Below, piece by piece: positions 49,876 through 58,549 of a stretch of DNA of 64,000 nucleotides. The position numbers and the translations under genes are program-made. A model generated the notes under the pieces. The model was given only the letters and a program-made list of their open reading frames with translations. It had not been told where the DNA came from and made no database searches. The stretch comes from Pseudonocardia sp. SCN 73-27 (lineage in GTDB: Bacteria > Actinomycetota > Actinomycetes > Mycobacteriales > Pseudonocardiaceae): contig MEGH01000001.1 of NCBI GenBank assembly GCA_001725415.1, forward strand, positions 124,001 through 188,000. Reading direction: 5' to 3'. Within the stretch, counting starts at the first letter, position 1. Every line of letters begins with the position of its first letter.

Positions 49876-50480
49876 GCACCCCGTGGAGTCCACGCCGGCG
49901 TCCCAGTTCACGACTCCGGCGGTATCAGCGCAGGTCGGGCGGCGAGACGTGGTCCCAGATGCTGTCCCCGCTGTAGCGGCGACAGCGCTTCCCCTGAATC
50001 TGCCACGGCCCAGACTCTGCGGGCACGTCACGTCACGGGAGTCGCACCGATGGCGGTAGACGATCCCCTCGGCCACCGGGCGGCCGTCGCGGAACTGACG
50101 GCCGCAACGACCAGTCGACGACGGCAGCAGCGTGGCGATCGGCGCCCACACTGGACGTCGGAGTGCAGCGCAGTCCGCGACACCGATCACGCATCTCTCG
50201 ACCACGAGCTCCCATTCGGGAGACACAGCCCTTAGCCCTAATTGGCTGACCGTCTTCGGCGGGCGATCGGCCTCGAGGAACTGCCACCTCCAGGCCCCGG
50301 CGCGCGACAGCCCGCTCGACGGCGGGACTGTTCGCCCTGGCCCCCCGTTTACCGTCCGCTAAGCAGTCGCGTGTCGACCTGTAACTGAACCTCGCCTATC
50401 GTTCGGATCCGAGGATCCTTTGAAGTCTGGCGTCAATTTCAGATGCGGCGGGGTTGACCTTGAATGGCGTACGGAAATAC
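49876..50480. other. Gene-free stretch after the DUF2231 gene
   Basis: About 600 bp without a credible gene. GC content falls toward the right end, marking the shift into a compositionally different segment. Confidence 0.4.
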
Positions 50481-50585
50481 ATGTCGAACGTGGGGCGCCT
50501 ACTTGTGTTGGTCGGCGCGGGCAGTTTCATCGTCGGGTTGGCGATCGCGGCTGTCCTCACGGCAGTGCTGCTGGTTCTCGGGTGA
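50481..50585 (+). CDS. Possible 34-residue membrane peptide
   Basis: ATG at 50481 opens MSNVGRLLVLVGAGSFIVGL, then AIAAVLTAVLLVLG and a stop: nearly the whole peptide is one hydrophobic helix. GGAAA lies upstream. Small, unassigned and unsupported by homology; plausible because of its clean start, helix and stop. Confidence 0.35.
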   Translation: MSNVGRLLVLVGAGSFIVGLAIAAVLTAVLLVLG

Positions 50586-50918
50586 CCGCCCCGCTACAGC
50601 TTTGCGCGCTGACTTCACGGTCGCGAGATCACGCTGTGCGAGACCAGTCCGACCGTGACGACAGAGGAGATCGTCTCCGCAGAAAGGAGGCAGACCAGCG
50701 ATCTGCGAACCGTGCACGGTGTCGCGTCGGACGGCGAGGTCGTCATCAGCGTGCACAAGCGGGCGGCCCGGACGTGGCCACGGGATTGCGGCGTCGTCTC
50801 CTACGCACTCACCACCGGTGAGCATCTTCCGCGCCGAGGACGACATCCATTCAGTCCTGGCAGGCGCGATCTCGGATCGTCGTTCGGGACAGCTCGCGGG
50901 CGGTGAGGCCGCGCCCGT

Positions 50919-51281
50919 CTATGACCCATGCCGTGCTCGACGTCCGCGCCCCCCCGGGACCCTTGCCCTCGTATCGCGAATCGCGAAGGGGGCCGCGAGG
51001 GAGATCGCGGAAAGGATAGGGGTCGGCCCGAGACGTCGGCCGACGCTGACCTCCGGTCTCCCGAACCCGAACCCGTCAGTCAACAGTCCGTCCGCGAGCT
51101 CGATTGCGCGCAAATCCACCGTGCCCGATATCTGTGCACGGGATACCGACGATCGGAACTGGTCCATCGCTTGCTCTGCGACGACCGACAGCTTACGCAG
51201 CGCTTGCCTCGCCGCCCACAAACTGGAACCAGACAACCAGGCAAGGGTGAATCGCAATGATGACAGATCACGTTCAATCAT
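50919..51281 (-). CDS. Hypothetical protein, doubtful
   Basis: A 120-residue minus-strand frame (MIERDLSSLRFTLAWLSGSS...) overlapping the start of the FkbM gene by 25 nt. No family recognised; Ala/Arg-rich end. Kept because nothing else occupies 50586-51256, but it may be chance. Confidence 0.25.
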   Translation of the reverse strand: MIERDLSSLRFTLAWLSGSSLWAARQALRKLSVVAEQAMDQFRSSVSRAQISGTVDLRAIELADGLLTDGFGFGRPEVSVGRRLGPTPILSAISLAAPFAIRDTRARVPGGRGRRARHGS

Positions 51282-52231
51282 CGATCAACGACGGACAGCC
51301 CGTGCGATTTTGTCGCAGTGGTCCTGGAATCAGAGATGCTGCTGTTGTGGCCGTATTACGTGCCGCATTCTTTGTCGTCAACCACACCGTCAGGCGCGGG
51401 CACTACACAACGTGCCGCATGGTGGGGACTCTAGCGTCCTCCGGCGCATATGCCGAATTTATCGTACCCGGCGGAGGCCGTTTCCGCGCCCATCCACGGG
51501 ATGGCTATTGGATGCGGAGCTTGTCCGTGCAGCGACGTTACGAGCCCGAACTGCTCCCCGTCGTTGAGAAGGCCTTGCAGGTGGGCATGCGGTTCCTGGA
51601 CTGCGGAGCCAACCTTGGATGGTGGGCGGTGATCGCAGGCTCAACTCAGCAGGGTCCCGAACGGGTGCTGGCCGTAGAGGCCTCGCCCTCGACATTCCGG
51701 GGTCTATCGGAAAACCATCGTCTAAACGGAGACACCTTCCGCACGCTGCAGGCCGCTGTGTGGTCGCGCAGCGGCGAGACCGTCGACTTCGTCGAGGCCC
51801 GCGAAAGTGCGGCATCGAGCGTGGCGCAGACGAGCCTCCCGATGATGGTCACGGGCCGTCATCGTCGTGTTCCGACCGCGACATTGGATGAACTACTCAC
51901 CGCGGTTGCGCCCGATGGGGAGCCCGTGTTGTGCAAACTCGACGTGGAGGGTGCGGAGGTCGAAGCGTTGAGCACGTCGGAGCTGATTCGCAGTGGCGAT
52001 GTTGCCGTCGTGTTCGAGGATCACGGCAGCGATCCGACGAGCGCCACGTCCATGTGGTTCCTCGAACGCGGCTACATCGTGCACGTCCCAGCCCCCGACG
52101 GGACCCTGATGCGCATAACCGACATTGCGTCGATCAACGCGTTCAAGGTCGACCCTGCGCGCGGTTACAACTTCCTTGCGTGGGCGGTGGGCGGCGCCGC
52201 CGAGCAGCTGTTCGGACCGCAGGTGCGTTGA
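51257..52231 (+). CDS. FkbM-family methyltransferase
   Basis: 324 residues: SAM motif I FLDCGANLGWWAVIAGST, an acidic LAVEASPSTF, and the FkbM motif LCKLDVEGAEVEAL. FkbM enzymes O-methylate sugars or natural products. The gene is noticeably lower in GC and richer in A/T-ending codons than its neighbours, and sits in a lower-GC patch, pointing to recent acquisition. ATG at 51257 (a second ATG follows at once). No glycosyltransferases adjoin it. Confidence 0.85.
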   Translation: MMTDHVQSSINDGQPVRFCRSGPGIRDAAVVAVLRAAFFVVNHTVRRGHYTTCRMVGTLASSGAYAEFIVPGGGRFRAHPRDGYWMRSLSVQRRYEPELLPVVEKALQVGMRFLDCGANLGWWAVIAGSTQQGPERVLAVEASPSTFRGLSENHRLNGDTFRTLQAAVWSRSGETVDFVEARESAASSVAQTSLPMMVTGRHRRVPTATLDELLTAVAPDGEPVLCKLDVEGAEVEALSTSELIRSGDVAVVFEDHGSDPTSATSMWFLERGYIVHVPAPDGTLMRITDIASINAFKVDPARGYNFLAWAVGGAAEQLFGPQVR

Positions 52232-52281
52232 CATCATGACGCGAAGCGACGGCGTTGACCTCGGGCCGGCCGCTGAACACG

Positions 52282-52322
52282 CGGGTGAGGTGGAGCTCCC
52301 GGCAGGAGCACCACCTCACCCG
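52282..52322. terminator. Strong hairpin after the FkbM gene
   Basis: CGGGTGAGGTGG (52282-52293) pairs perfectly with CCACCTCACCCG (52311-52322); inside, after one A-A mismatch, GCTCC pairs with GGAGC around a 5-nt loop. No T tract. It lies 51 bp past the FkbM stop, so terminator is the likely role. Confidence 0.6.
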
Positions 52323-52566
52323 TTCGAACCTGCCCCACTCGCACACCTCGAAGACATGTCCGTCAACGTCGCGGCCGGCCTCGACAACACCCGCCAGAAC
52401 GTCCGGGCCCGTTGAACGAGGGCCTTCGGTACCCACCCACCTGCAGCCATCGACTGGCAGAGACACACGAAGAGGCCGCGAATCTGCTTCATCGCGTGCT
52501 GCCCAGGCCGAACACCATCGACACATCGGGACGGATCGACTCCCTCCCGCCCGGCGGCATCCGGCG

Positions 52567-53316
52567 GTGAGCACACTTGGTCCCGTGCTCGTCGATCTGC
52601 TGCCGAAACTGCTCGTCGCCTCGGTCGCTGCGTTCGCGCTCGCGTTGCTGTCCGCGGTGGCCGGGTTCGGCGGTGGGGTGTTGCTCCTGCCAGTGTTCAC
52701 CGCCCTGTTCGGGCTGCGAGCCGCTATCCCGATCCTCACCCTGACCCAGCTGTCCAGCAACGGCTCCAGGATCTGGTTCAACCGCAGTGAGCTGCGCTGG
52801 TCCCCGATCGGCTGGTTCGCCCTCGGCGCCATCCCCTGCGCCGTCGTCGGTGGGCTACTCCTCGCGCACGCCCCCCTCTCCCCGCTGAAACGGCTGCTCG
52901 GAGCCTTCCTGATCGCCGTCGTCATCTGGCGACGGCTCAGACCCGAACCGCGGAAGCCCCCTGAACCGGCATTCGGCGCGGTCGGCGCCGTCTCCGGGCT
53001 CGGCTCCGCCCTGCTCGGCTCGGTCGGCCCCCTGACTGCCCCGTTCTTCCTCGCCCTCGGCCTGACCCGCGGCGCCTACATCGGCACCGCGGCCGCCAGC
53101 GCGCTGACCATGCATTTCACCAAGATCGCCACCTACGGCGCCGGGGAACTGCTCACCGCCCAGGTGCTGTTGTTCGGGATCGCTCTCACGCCCGCGTCAC
53201 TGCTCGGCACCTGGGCCGGCAAAAAGATCGTCGGCTGCATCAGCGACCACCTCTTCGTACTGCTCGTCGAGATCGGTCTGATCGTTGCGGGCGTGATCTT
53301 CCTGCTCGGTCTGTGA
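52567..53316 (+). CDS. TauE/SafE family permease
   Basis: 249 residues, about eight membrane segments, with AVAGFGGGVLLLPVFTALFG in the first repeat and GSVGPLTAPFFLALGLTRGA in the second. Only distantly like the gene at 17603, so probably another substrate. GTG at 52567 fits the start of the first helix; Shine-Dalgarno is weak. It stands alone between the hairpin at 52282 and the sigma factor gene. Confidence 0.82.
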   Translation: MSTLGPVLVDLLPKLLVASVAAFALALLSAVAGFGGGVLLLPVFTALFGLRAAIPILTLTQLSSNGSRIWFNRSELRWSPIGWFALGAIPCAVVGGLLLAHAPLSPLKRLLGAFLIAVVIWRRLRPEPRKPPEPAFGAVGAVSGLGSALLGSVGPLTAPFFLALGLTRGAYIGTAAASALTMHFTKIATYGAGELLTAQVLLFGIALTPASLLGTWAGKKIVGCISDHLFVLLVEIGLIVAGVIFLLGL

Positions 53317-53642
53317 CGTCAAGGCCGATCCGATGGACCGCGAGTTCAGTCAAGAAGCGCGTCGAACTTCGCAGCCACGCGAGCCGGCTCCGACATCCGT
53401 GCTCGGGGCGAGGCCGTCCGGCAGAACCACGAACCCGCTGCCATGACACGCCGTGTGACACGAAACAACGCGGAATTCCGTCGGGGCGGGGTTCTCCGAG
53501 ACACCGATGGATGCTGTTGTCGCTGGTAGTGAGCAGGGTCGACGCTGTCGGCCAGCTGTGCATCCCGGGTCGGGTGGCCGGTCTCGAAGTGCCAAGACCG
53601 GCGCGTCCGAACCGGTGGGGCTCGGCCGCGCGAACGTCGGGT
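53317..53642. other. Upstream region of the sigma factor gene
   Basis: 326 bp with no supported gene; presumably the sigma-factor promoter. The sigma frame is open through it, but family similarity begins only after 53643. Confidence 0.35.
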
Positions 53643-54269
53643 GTGAACGATCCGAGAGCCGTTGCGCCGGCGGAACGAGTCGGCGCATCGCCGCCCTCGG
53701 ACGAGGTGCTGCTCGCCCGCATCGCGGAGGGCCGCACGGAAGCTCTGGCCGCCTTGTACGACCGGTACGGCCGACGTGCCTGGTCGTTGGCGCGCAGCAT
53801 CTGTCGTGACGACGCACTCGCCGAGGACGCGGTCCAGGAGGCGTTCCTCGGCGTCTGGCGGGACGCGAGCAGGTTCGATCCTGATCGCGGCCGCGTCTCC
53901 TCGTGGCTGCTCACGGTCGTCCACCGGCGCGCGGTGGACCTGGTGCGGCGGGAGGAGTCCCGCCGCCGACGCACCACGGTGCTCGACGAGTCGACCGAGC
54001 TCCCGGAGCTGCCCGCTGCGGAGAACGAGGCGATCGACGCGGTCGTCGCCGGATCGGTGCGCAAGGCGATGGGAACGTTGCCGGACGACCAGCGGCGGGC
54101 TCTGACGCTCGCCTACTTCGGCGGATACACCCAGCGCGAGGTCGCGGCGCTGACCGGGGTACCGCTGGGCACCGTGAAGTCGCGAACCTTCGCGGGGCTC
54201 GCCCGACTGCGCACGACGTTGGGCGACGCGTTCGGATCGCAGTGCATCACCGACCAGGACGTCCGATGA
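53643..54269 (+). CDS. ECF sigma factor, SigK-like
   Basis: 208 residues with region 2 (LYDRYGRRAWSLARSICRDD, AEDAVQEAFLGVWRDASRFD, SSWLLTVVHRRAVDLVR) and region 4 (LPDDQRRALTLAYFGGYTQR-EVAALTGVPLGTVKSRTFAG). It directs RNA polymerase to a small regulon. GTG at 53643; the stop overlaps the anti-sigma gene (ATGA). Together with the RskA-like gene and a fasciclin lipoprotein it copies the mycobacterial sigK-rskA-mpt83 arrangement, hence the SigK-like label. Confidence 0.87.
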   Translation: MNDPRAVAPAERVGASPPSDEVLLARIAEGRTEALAALYDRYGRRAWSLARSICRDDALAEDAVQEAFLGVWRDASRFDPDRGRVSSWLLTVVHRRAVDLVRREESRRRRTTVLDESTELPELPAAENEAIDAVVAGSVRKAMGTLPDDQRRALTLAYFGGYTQREVAALTGVPLGTVKSRTFAGLARLRTTLGDAFGSQCITDQDVR

Positions 54270-55033
54270 CTGCGCGGACGGGGCCGTGCGCGATGAGCAG
54301 GCATGTCGCCGGGCACGCCCTGCACGCGCTGGAGCCGGACGAGGAGCTCGCGGTCACGGCGCACCTCCGCGGCTGCGCCGAGTGCGCCCAGGCTCTGCGT
54401 GGTCACCACGCGGTTCTCGGCGCCCTCGGTGCCGCGGTGCCGAGCACGGCGCCGCCGCTGCGGTTGCGGGAACGGATCCTGCGCGCCGCGAACGGTGAGC
54501 CGGTGTCGCCGCTGCGGGTGGTCGATGGAGGTGCGCCGGCTCCGCCAGCGCGGGCGCGGACCCTCGGCCGACGCCGGGTGGCGGCGGCCGCGGCGGTGTT
54601 CGCGATCGTCATCGGCGGGTTGGCAGGGCAGGCGTCGAGCCTCGCCGGCCAGCGCGACACCGCGATCGCACAGGCCCAGGAGCTGGGGCGCATCGTCACG
54701 GGGCTGGACACACCGGGGAGTAGGCACGCGACCCTGACCGACGGGCACGGCGCGCCGGTCGCGGCGGTCGTCGTCGGTTCCGGGGCCGTCCAGGTGGTGA
54801 CGGCCGACCTGCGTGCCAACGACGCGACCCGCACCGTCTACGTGCTGTGGGGTCTCGACGGGGCCGCGGCACCACAAGCGCTCGGCACCTTCGACGCCGG
54901 GCCGGCCGCCCCGGAGGTTGTGCGGATCGCGTCGACGGCCCCCGTGTCGGCATACGCGGTGTCGGTGGAGCCGGGCCGCGCCGCGCCCGCTGCGCCGACG
55001 GAGGTCGTCGCCAGCGGGCAGGTCGTCGTCTGA
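54266..55033 (+). CDS. Anti-sigma factor, RskA-like
   Basis: 255 residues. N-terminal zinc-finger-like anti-sigma domain (GHALHALEPDEELAVTAHLR, GCAECAQALRGHHAVLGALG: H...C-x2-C), one membrane segment (VAAAAAVFAIVIGGLAG, ~112-130), and an extracytoplasmic RskA domain (TRTVYVLWGLDGAAAPQALG, FDAGPAAPEVVRI). It should hold the sigma factor at the membrane until cut by regulated proteolysis. ATG overlaps the sigma stop. Confidence 0.88.
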   Translation: MTARTGPCAMSRHVAGHALHALEPDEELAVTAHLRGCAECAQALRGHHAVLGALGAAVPSTAPPLRLRERILRAANGEPVSPLRVVDGGAPAPPARARTLGRRRVAAAAAVFAIVIGGLAGQASSLAGQRDTAIAQAQELGRIVTGLDTPGSRHATLTDGHGAPVAAVVVGSGAVQVVTADLRANDATRTVYVLWGLDGAAAPQALGTFDAGPAAPEVVRIASTAPVSAYAVSVEPGRAAPAAPTEVVASGQVVV

Positions 55034-55302
55034 CGACTACGCGGCCGGCGCGCCTGGTTCGAATTGTGTGGTGATTCCGACAGGAATTTCCGGCGTTGTT
55101 GCGGAGCGATTCGCTGGGCACCGGTTACTGCGTCTCCTGCGTGCGTAACCGTCTCACCACCTGGGCAGATGTCACCTGATCGGAGTCGAACCGGATCGGC
55201 GGTGAATTCGAAGCGGAAGTTTCCGTGAACCGCCCGGCTCCCTTGTCGCGAAAGTTCGATGACAGGCCCGGACGAGCCGGGCCGAAAGCACTGGAGAATC
55301 CG

Positions 55303-55986
55303 ATGAAGAAGCCTTTCCGGCTCGCCGCCGCCGGCGCGATCGCCGCGCTCACCGTCACCCTCGCGGCGTGTGGGGGTGGCTCGGGCTCCGGCTCGACGAC
55401 GGCGTCCTCCGCGCCCATGTCGGCGCCCGCGTCGGCCTCGGCGTCCGCTGCCGCGTCGAGCGGTGTGACCACCAACGCCGACGTGTTCGGTCCGGCCTGC
55501 AGCCAGCTGCCGCAGGGTGAGGCGCCGGGCTCGCTGAACAGCATGGGCCCGCAGCCCGTCGCGAGTGCGGCGAGCACGAACCCGCTGCTCACCACGCTGG
55601 TGACGGCCGTCGGCAAGGTCCCCGGCTTGGCCGACACCCTCAACAGCCAGAAGGCGATCACTGTCTTCGCCCCGTACAACGGCGCCTTCGACGCGGTGCA
55701 GACCCAGCTGGGCAGCCAGGCGTTCAACGAGTTGCTGGCCAACCCGACGCAGCTCGGCGGCCTGCTCAGCTACCACGTCGTCCCGCAGCGGTACGACGCC
55801 AAGGGCCTCGTCGCGGCCGGCACCACGACCGAGCTCGCCGGTGGCACGCTGAAGATCGGTGGCACCCCCGAGGCACCGACGGTGACCGACGGAAAGGGCA
55901 ACACCGCCAAGATCCTGTGCGGCAACATCCCGACCTCGAACGCGACCGTCTTCGTGATCGACAAGGTGCTCATGCCGGCGAGCTGA
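55303..55986 (+). CDS. Fasciclin-domain lipoprotein, MPT83-like
   Basis: 227 residues: a lipoprotein signal peptide ending in LTVTLAACGGG, a Ser/Ala linker, then one FAS1 domain (NPLLTTLVTAVGKVPGLADT, ITVFAPYNGAFDAV, LLSYHVVPQRYDAKGL, FVIDKVLMPAS). Surface adhesion-type protein like mycobacterial MPT83/MPT70. ATG at 55303 has GGAG upstream. Probable target of the adjacent sigma factor. A strong terminator follows. Confidence 0.92.
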   Translation: MKKPFRLAAAGAIAALTVTLAACGGGSGSGSTTASSAPMSAPASASASAAASSGVTTNADVFGPACSQLPQGEAPGSLNSMGPQPVASAASTNPLLTTLVTAVGKVPGLADTLNSQKAITVFAPYNGAFDAVQTQLGSQAFNELLANPTQLGGLLSYHVVPQRYDAKGLVAAGTTTELAGGTLKIGGTPEAPTVTDGKGNTAKILCGNIPTSNATVFVIDKVLMPAS

Positions 55987-56001
55987 TCGCAGTCGTGGCG
56001 G

Positions 56002-56035
56002 GAAGGGCGGGTGCCGGACCGGGCACCCGCCCTTC
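56002..56035. terminator. Terminator after the fasciclin gene
   Basis: A 13-bp perfect stem, AAGGGCGGGTGCC (56003-56015) with GGCACCCGCCCTT (56022-56034), a 6-nt loop, and one extra G-C pair at the base; TTCTCGTG follows. It lies between convergent genes and may serve both. Confidence 0.85.
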
Positions 56036-56077
56036 TCGTGTGCCAGGGACACACCTCGCGGGCCCGAGGCGGCGAGG

Positions 56078-57748
56078 TCAGGCGGGGTTCGCCGCGACGA
56101 CGGCGATGTCGGCCACGACGATCTTGCCGCTCCCGCGGCGGTGGAACGTCCACGCCGACGACAGGTTCTGCACCATCTGCAGCCCCCGTCCCCGGGCCGC
56201 CCGCACGTCGAGGGGCTGGAGGCGCGGCTCGTCGGGGGACTCGTCGGCGACCTCGACACGCACGTTGCCGGGGGTCACCGTGACGGTGAGGCTGAACGGC
56301 GTGCGGGCGTGGTCGACGGCGTTGCTGGCCAGCTCGTTGGCGACGAGAAGCGCGTCCTCGACGGTGTCGTCGTCGATCTGCCGGCCAGTGAGGAACGCCC
56401 GCAGGTCGCGCCGGACGTGGGTGGAGGCATCCGGCACGGGGTCGTAGTCCTGCCGCATGCTCCTCCCCTCGTGCGGTTCCGTCGGGTCGTCTGCGAGGTC
56501 GGAGTGCTCGGGAGGTGGGTCGGCGACACCATGTCCGTCCGCGACCGGTGACGACGAGCTGGTCAGCAGCGCCACGGCGCGGTCGTCGGCGCGGACGGGC
56601 TTGAGGGAGTCGACGGTCCCGAGCAGCGCGTCGAGGACCGCGTCCGGTTCCGACCGCCAGTGCGTGCCGGCCTCGGCGAGCAGCGGGGTGAGGACGTCGA
56701 CGAGGCCGTCGATCCAGAGCAGCTCGCCGCCCGCGTCGCGGGCCTCGATGAGTCCGTCGGTGTAGAGCAGCAGCGCCCACCCGTCCGGCAGGCCGACCTC
56801 GACGGGCTCCCACGTCGTGCCGAGGTGCACCCCCAGCGGAACGCCGAGCGCGTGGTCGGGAAGCGGGCGGGGCGTCGTCCCGTCGAGCAGCAGGGGCGGT
56901 GGATGGCCGGCGAGGTAGAGGTCCGCGTGCCGGCGGTCCGCGGCGACGGAGATCATCGCGACCGTGGTGAACAGCGTTCGGTCGTGCCGCTCGGTGACGA
57001 GGACCCGGTCGAGCACCGGCAGCACGTGGCCGGCGGGGACGCCGGCGAGGATGAGCGTGCGCCAGGCGATCCGAAGGCTCACCCCGACGGCGGCCTCGTC
57101 GGGGCCGTGCCCGCTGACGTCGCCGACGATGGCGTGCAGGGTGCCGTCCTCGGTCTCGATGGTGTCGTAGAAGTCCCCGCCGAGCAGCAGCTGCTTCGAG
57201 CCCGGCTGGTATCGGGCCGTGACCGTGATGCCCTGGTCCTGTACGAGCGCGGTCGGGAGCAGGCCTCGGCCGAGGCGACGGTTCTCCTGCTCGTGCACGC
57301 GCGCCACGTGCAGCTGGTGGGCGAGCCGCTCGGCGTGGCGTCGTTCGACGGCGTACTGGACGGCACGGGTGAGCAGCTGCCCGTCGACTCTCCCTTTGAT
57401 CAGGTAGTCCTCGGCGCCGGCGGCGACGGCGGCGTGGCCGCGGGACTCGTCGACGTCGCCGGTGAGGACGACGATCGCCGGGTGGCCCTCGACAGAGAGG
57501 AGGCGCGTCAGCGCGTCGAGGCCGGTCGCGTCGGGCAGGTGCATGTCGAGCAGGACGCAGTCGATCCCGCCGGTCGCGGTGACCGCTTCGGCGAGGCTGC
57601 GCACGTGGACGACGTCGTGGATCTCGCCGACGTCGGCGAAGAGCTCCGACACGAGAAGCGCGTCGCCGGCGTCGTCCTCGACGAGCAGGACACGGATGGG
57701 ACGGGGTCCCGCGTCCGTCGGTGATCCTGTGGTCGCCGGCGTGGACAT
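56078..57748 (-). CDS. Response regulator-SpoIIE phosphatase-HATPase fusion
   Basis: 556 residues in three parts. Residues ~18-135: a receiver domain with phospho-Asp in CVLLDMHLPDATGLDAL. Residues ~165-395: a PP2C/SpoIIE phosphatase (GGDFYDTIETEDGTLHAIVG-DVSGHGPDEAA, LLLYTDGLIEARDAGGELLW). Residues ~435-555: a RsbW-type HATPase (ANELASNAVDHARTPFSLTV, ARGRGLQMVQNLSSAW). Such proteins control stress sigma factors by dephosphorylating STAS antagonists while the kinase part binds sigma factors or phosphorylates antagonists. ATG at 57748 follows GAGGAG. A STAS protein is encoded at 61506. Confidence 0.88.
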   Translation of the reverse strand: MSTPATTGSPTDAGPRPIRVLLVEDDAGDALLVSELFADVGEIHDVVHVRSLAEAVTATGGIDCVLLDMHLPDATGLDALTRLLSVEGHPAIVVLTGDVDESRGHAAVAAGAEDYLIKGRVDGQLLTRAVQYAVERRHAERLAHQLHVARVHEQENRRLGRGLLPTALVQDQGITVTARYQPGSKQLLLGGDFYDTIETEDGTLHAIVGDVSGHGPDEAAVGVSLRIAWRTLILAGVPAGHVLPVLDRVLVTERHDRTLFTTVAMISVAADRRHADLYLAGHPPPLLLDGTTPRPLPDHALGVPLGVHLGTTWEPVEVGLPDGWALLLYTDGLIEARDAGGELLWIDGLVDVLTPLLAEAGTHWRSEPDAVLDALLGTVDSLKPVRADDRAVALLTSSSSPVADGHGVADPPPEHSDLADDPTEPHEGRSMRQDYDPVPDASTHVRRDLRAFLTGRQIDDDTVEDALLVANELASNAVDHARTPFSLTVTVTPGNVRVEVADESPDEPRLQPLDVRAARGRGLQMVQNLSSAWTFHRRGSGKIVVADIAVVAANPA

Positions 57749-58549
57749 CGGCACACGCTCCTCTCGACCGTGACCCGCACGAGAGTAGCCACTCGCGGCT
57801 CCCGCCGCGGGACGGAACCGTGTCGCGCCGCAGCACGACTCGAGGGGTGCTGAGCGTCTCAGAAGCGGATGGCGAAGACGACGACGTCTCAGCCGCATCG
57901 GAGGCCGAATCACCGACGGCGGGTCGGTGACGAGCAGCGCGCCGAGCAGAGCGATCCCGATGGTGGGCAGGACGAACCGCGGCCCGACCTCGGATTCCGG
58001 ATCGGCCCGGGTCGAAAGCGCCCGTCGGCTTGGTCGCTCGGCGTTACCTGGCCTGGACTCGCCGAGCTCACGGGCCTGCGCCGGCCCGGGAGGGACGGGT
58101 CCTGGTGGGCGTCGAGGGCCTTCGATTCCCCCGGCCCACCGCCCGGCAGACCGTGGTCCGGCCCGTGTCATCGAGCGCGGTCGCAGTAGCCTGCGGGCGT
58201 ACGGCGCAACCACTGGTGGCTGTGAGGAGCAGTGTGCAGGGCGGGCAAGGGCGCGGCGTCGAGAGGGCTGGTGCTCGATGCCGGCGCGTTCCGGGAGGCG
58301 CACGGCTGCCTTGCGCGCCGCTCGATGCCCCGTCGTGCTCACCGACGGGTTGCTCGGCAGATCGGCGCCCAACGCGCAGGACCAGCGCTCTCGCACGGAA
58401 CGGCCCTGCGCGAGAAGGAGGCGCGCTTCTGCGCCTGGCCGAGACCTCGCCGCTCGGCGTCGCAGCGATCGTGCACGAGGTGGGAGTTGACGAGAGTGAT
58501 CGCGAGCCACTGAGCCCTGTCGCGGAGGGCAAACGGGGAGCTGATTGCG
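57749..58549. other. Long spacer between divergent signalling genes
   Basis: About 800 bp without a supported gene. A short minus-strand run around 57900-58005 (PRFVLPTIGIALLGALLVTD) looks like a membrane-protein scrap but has no identifiable family. Presumably also holds the divergent promoters. Confidence 0.35.

Noticed and set aside
50719-51567. 282-codon plus-strand frame crossing into the FkbM gene
   Set aside because: Arg/Ser/Pro-rich, overlaps the FkbM gene in another frame, and has no start signal.
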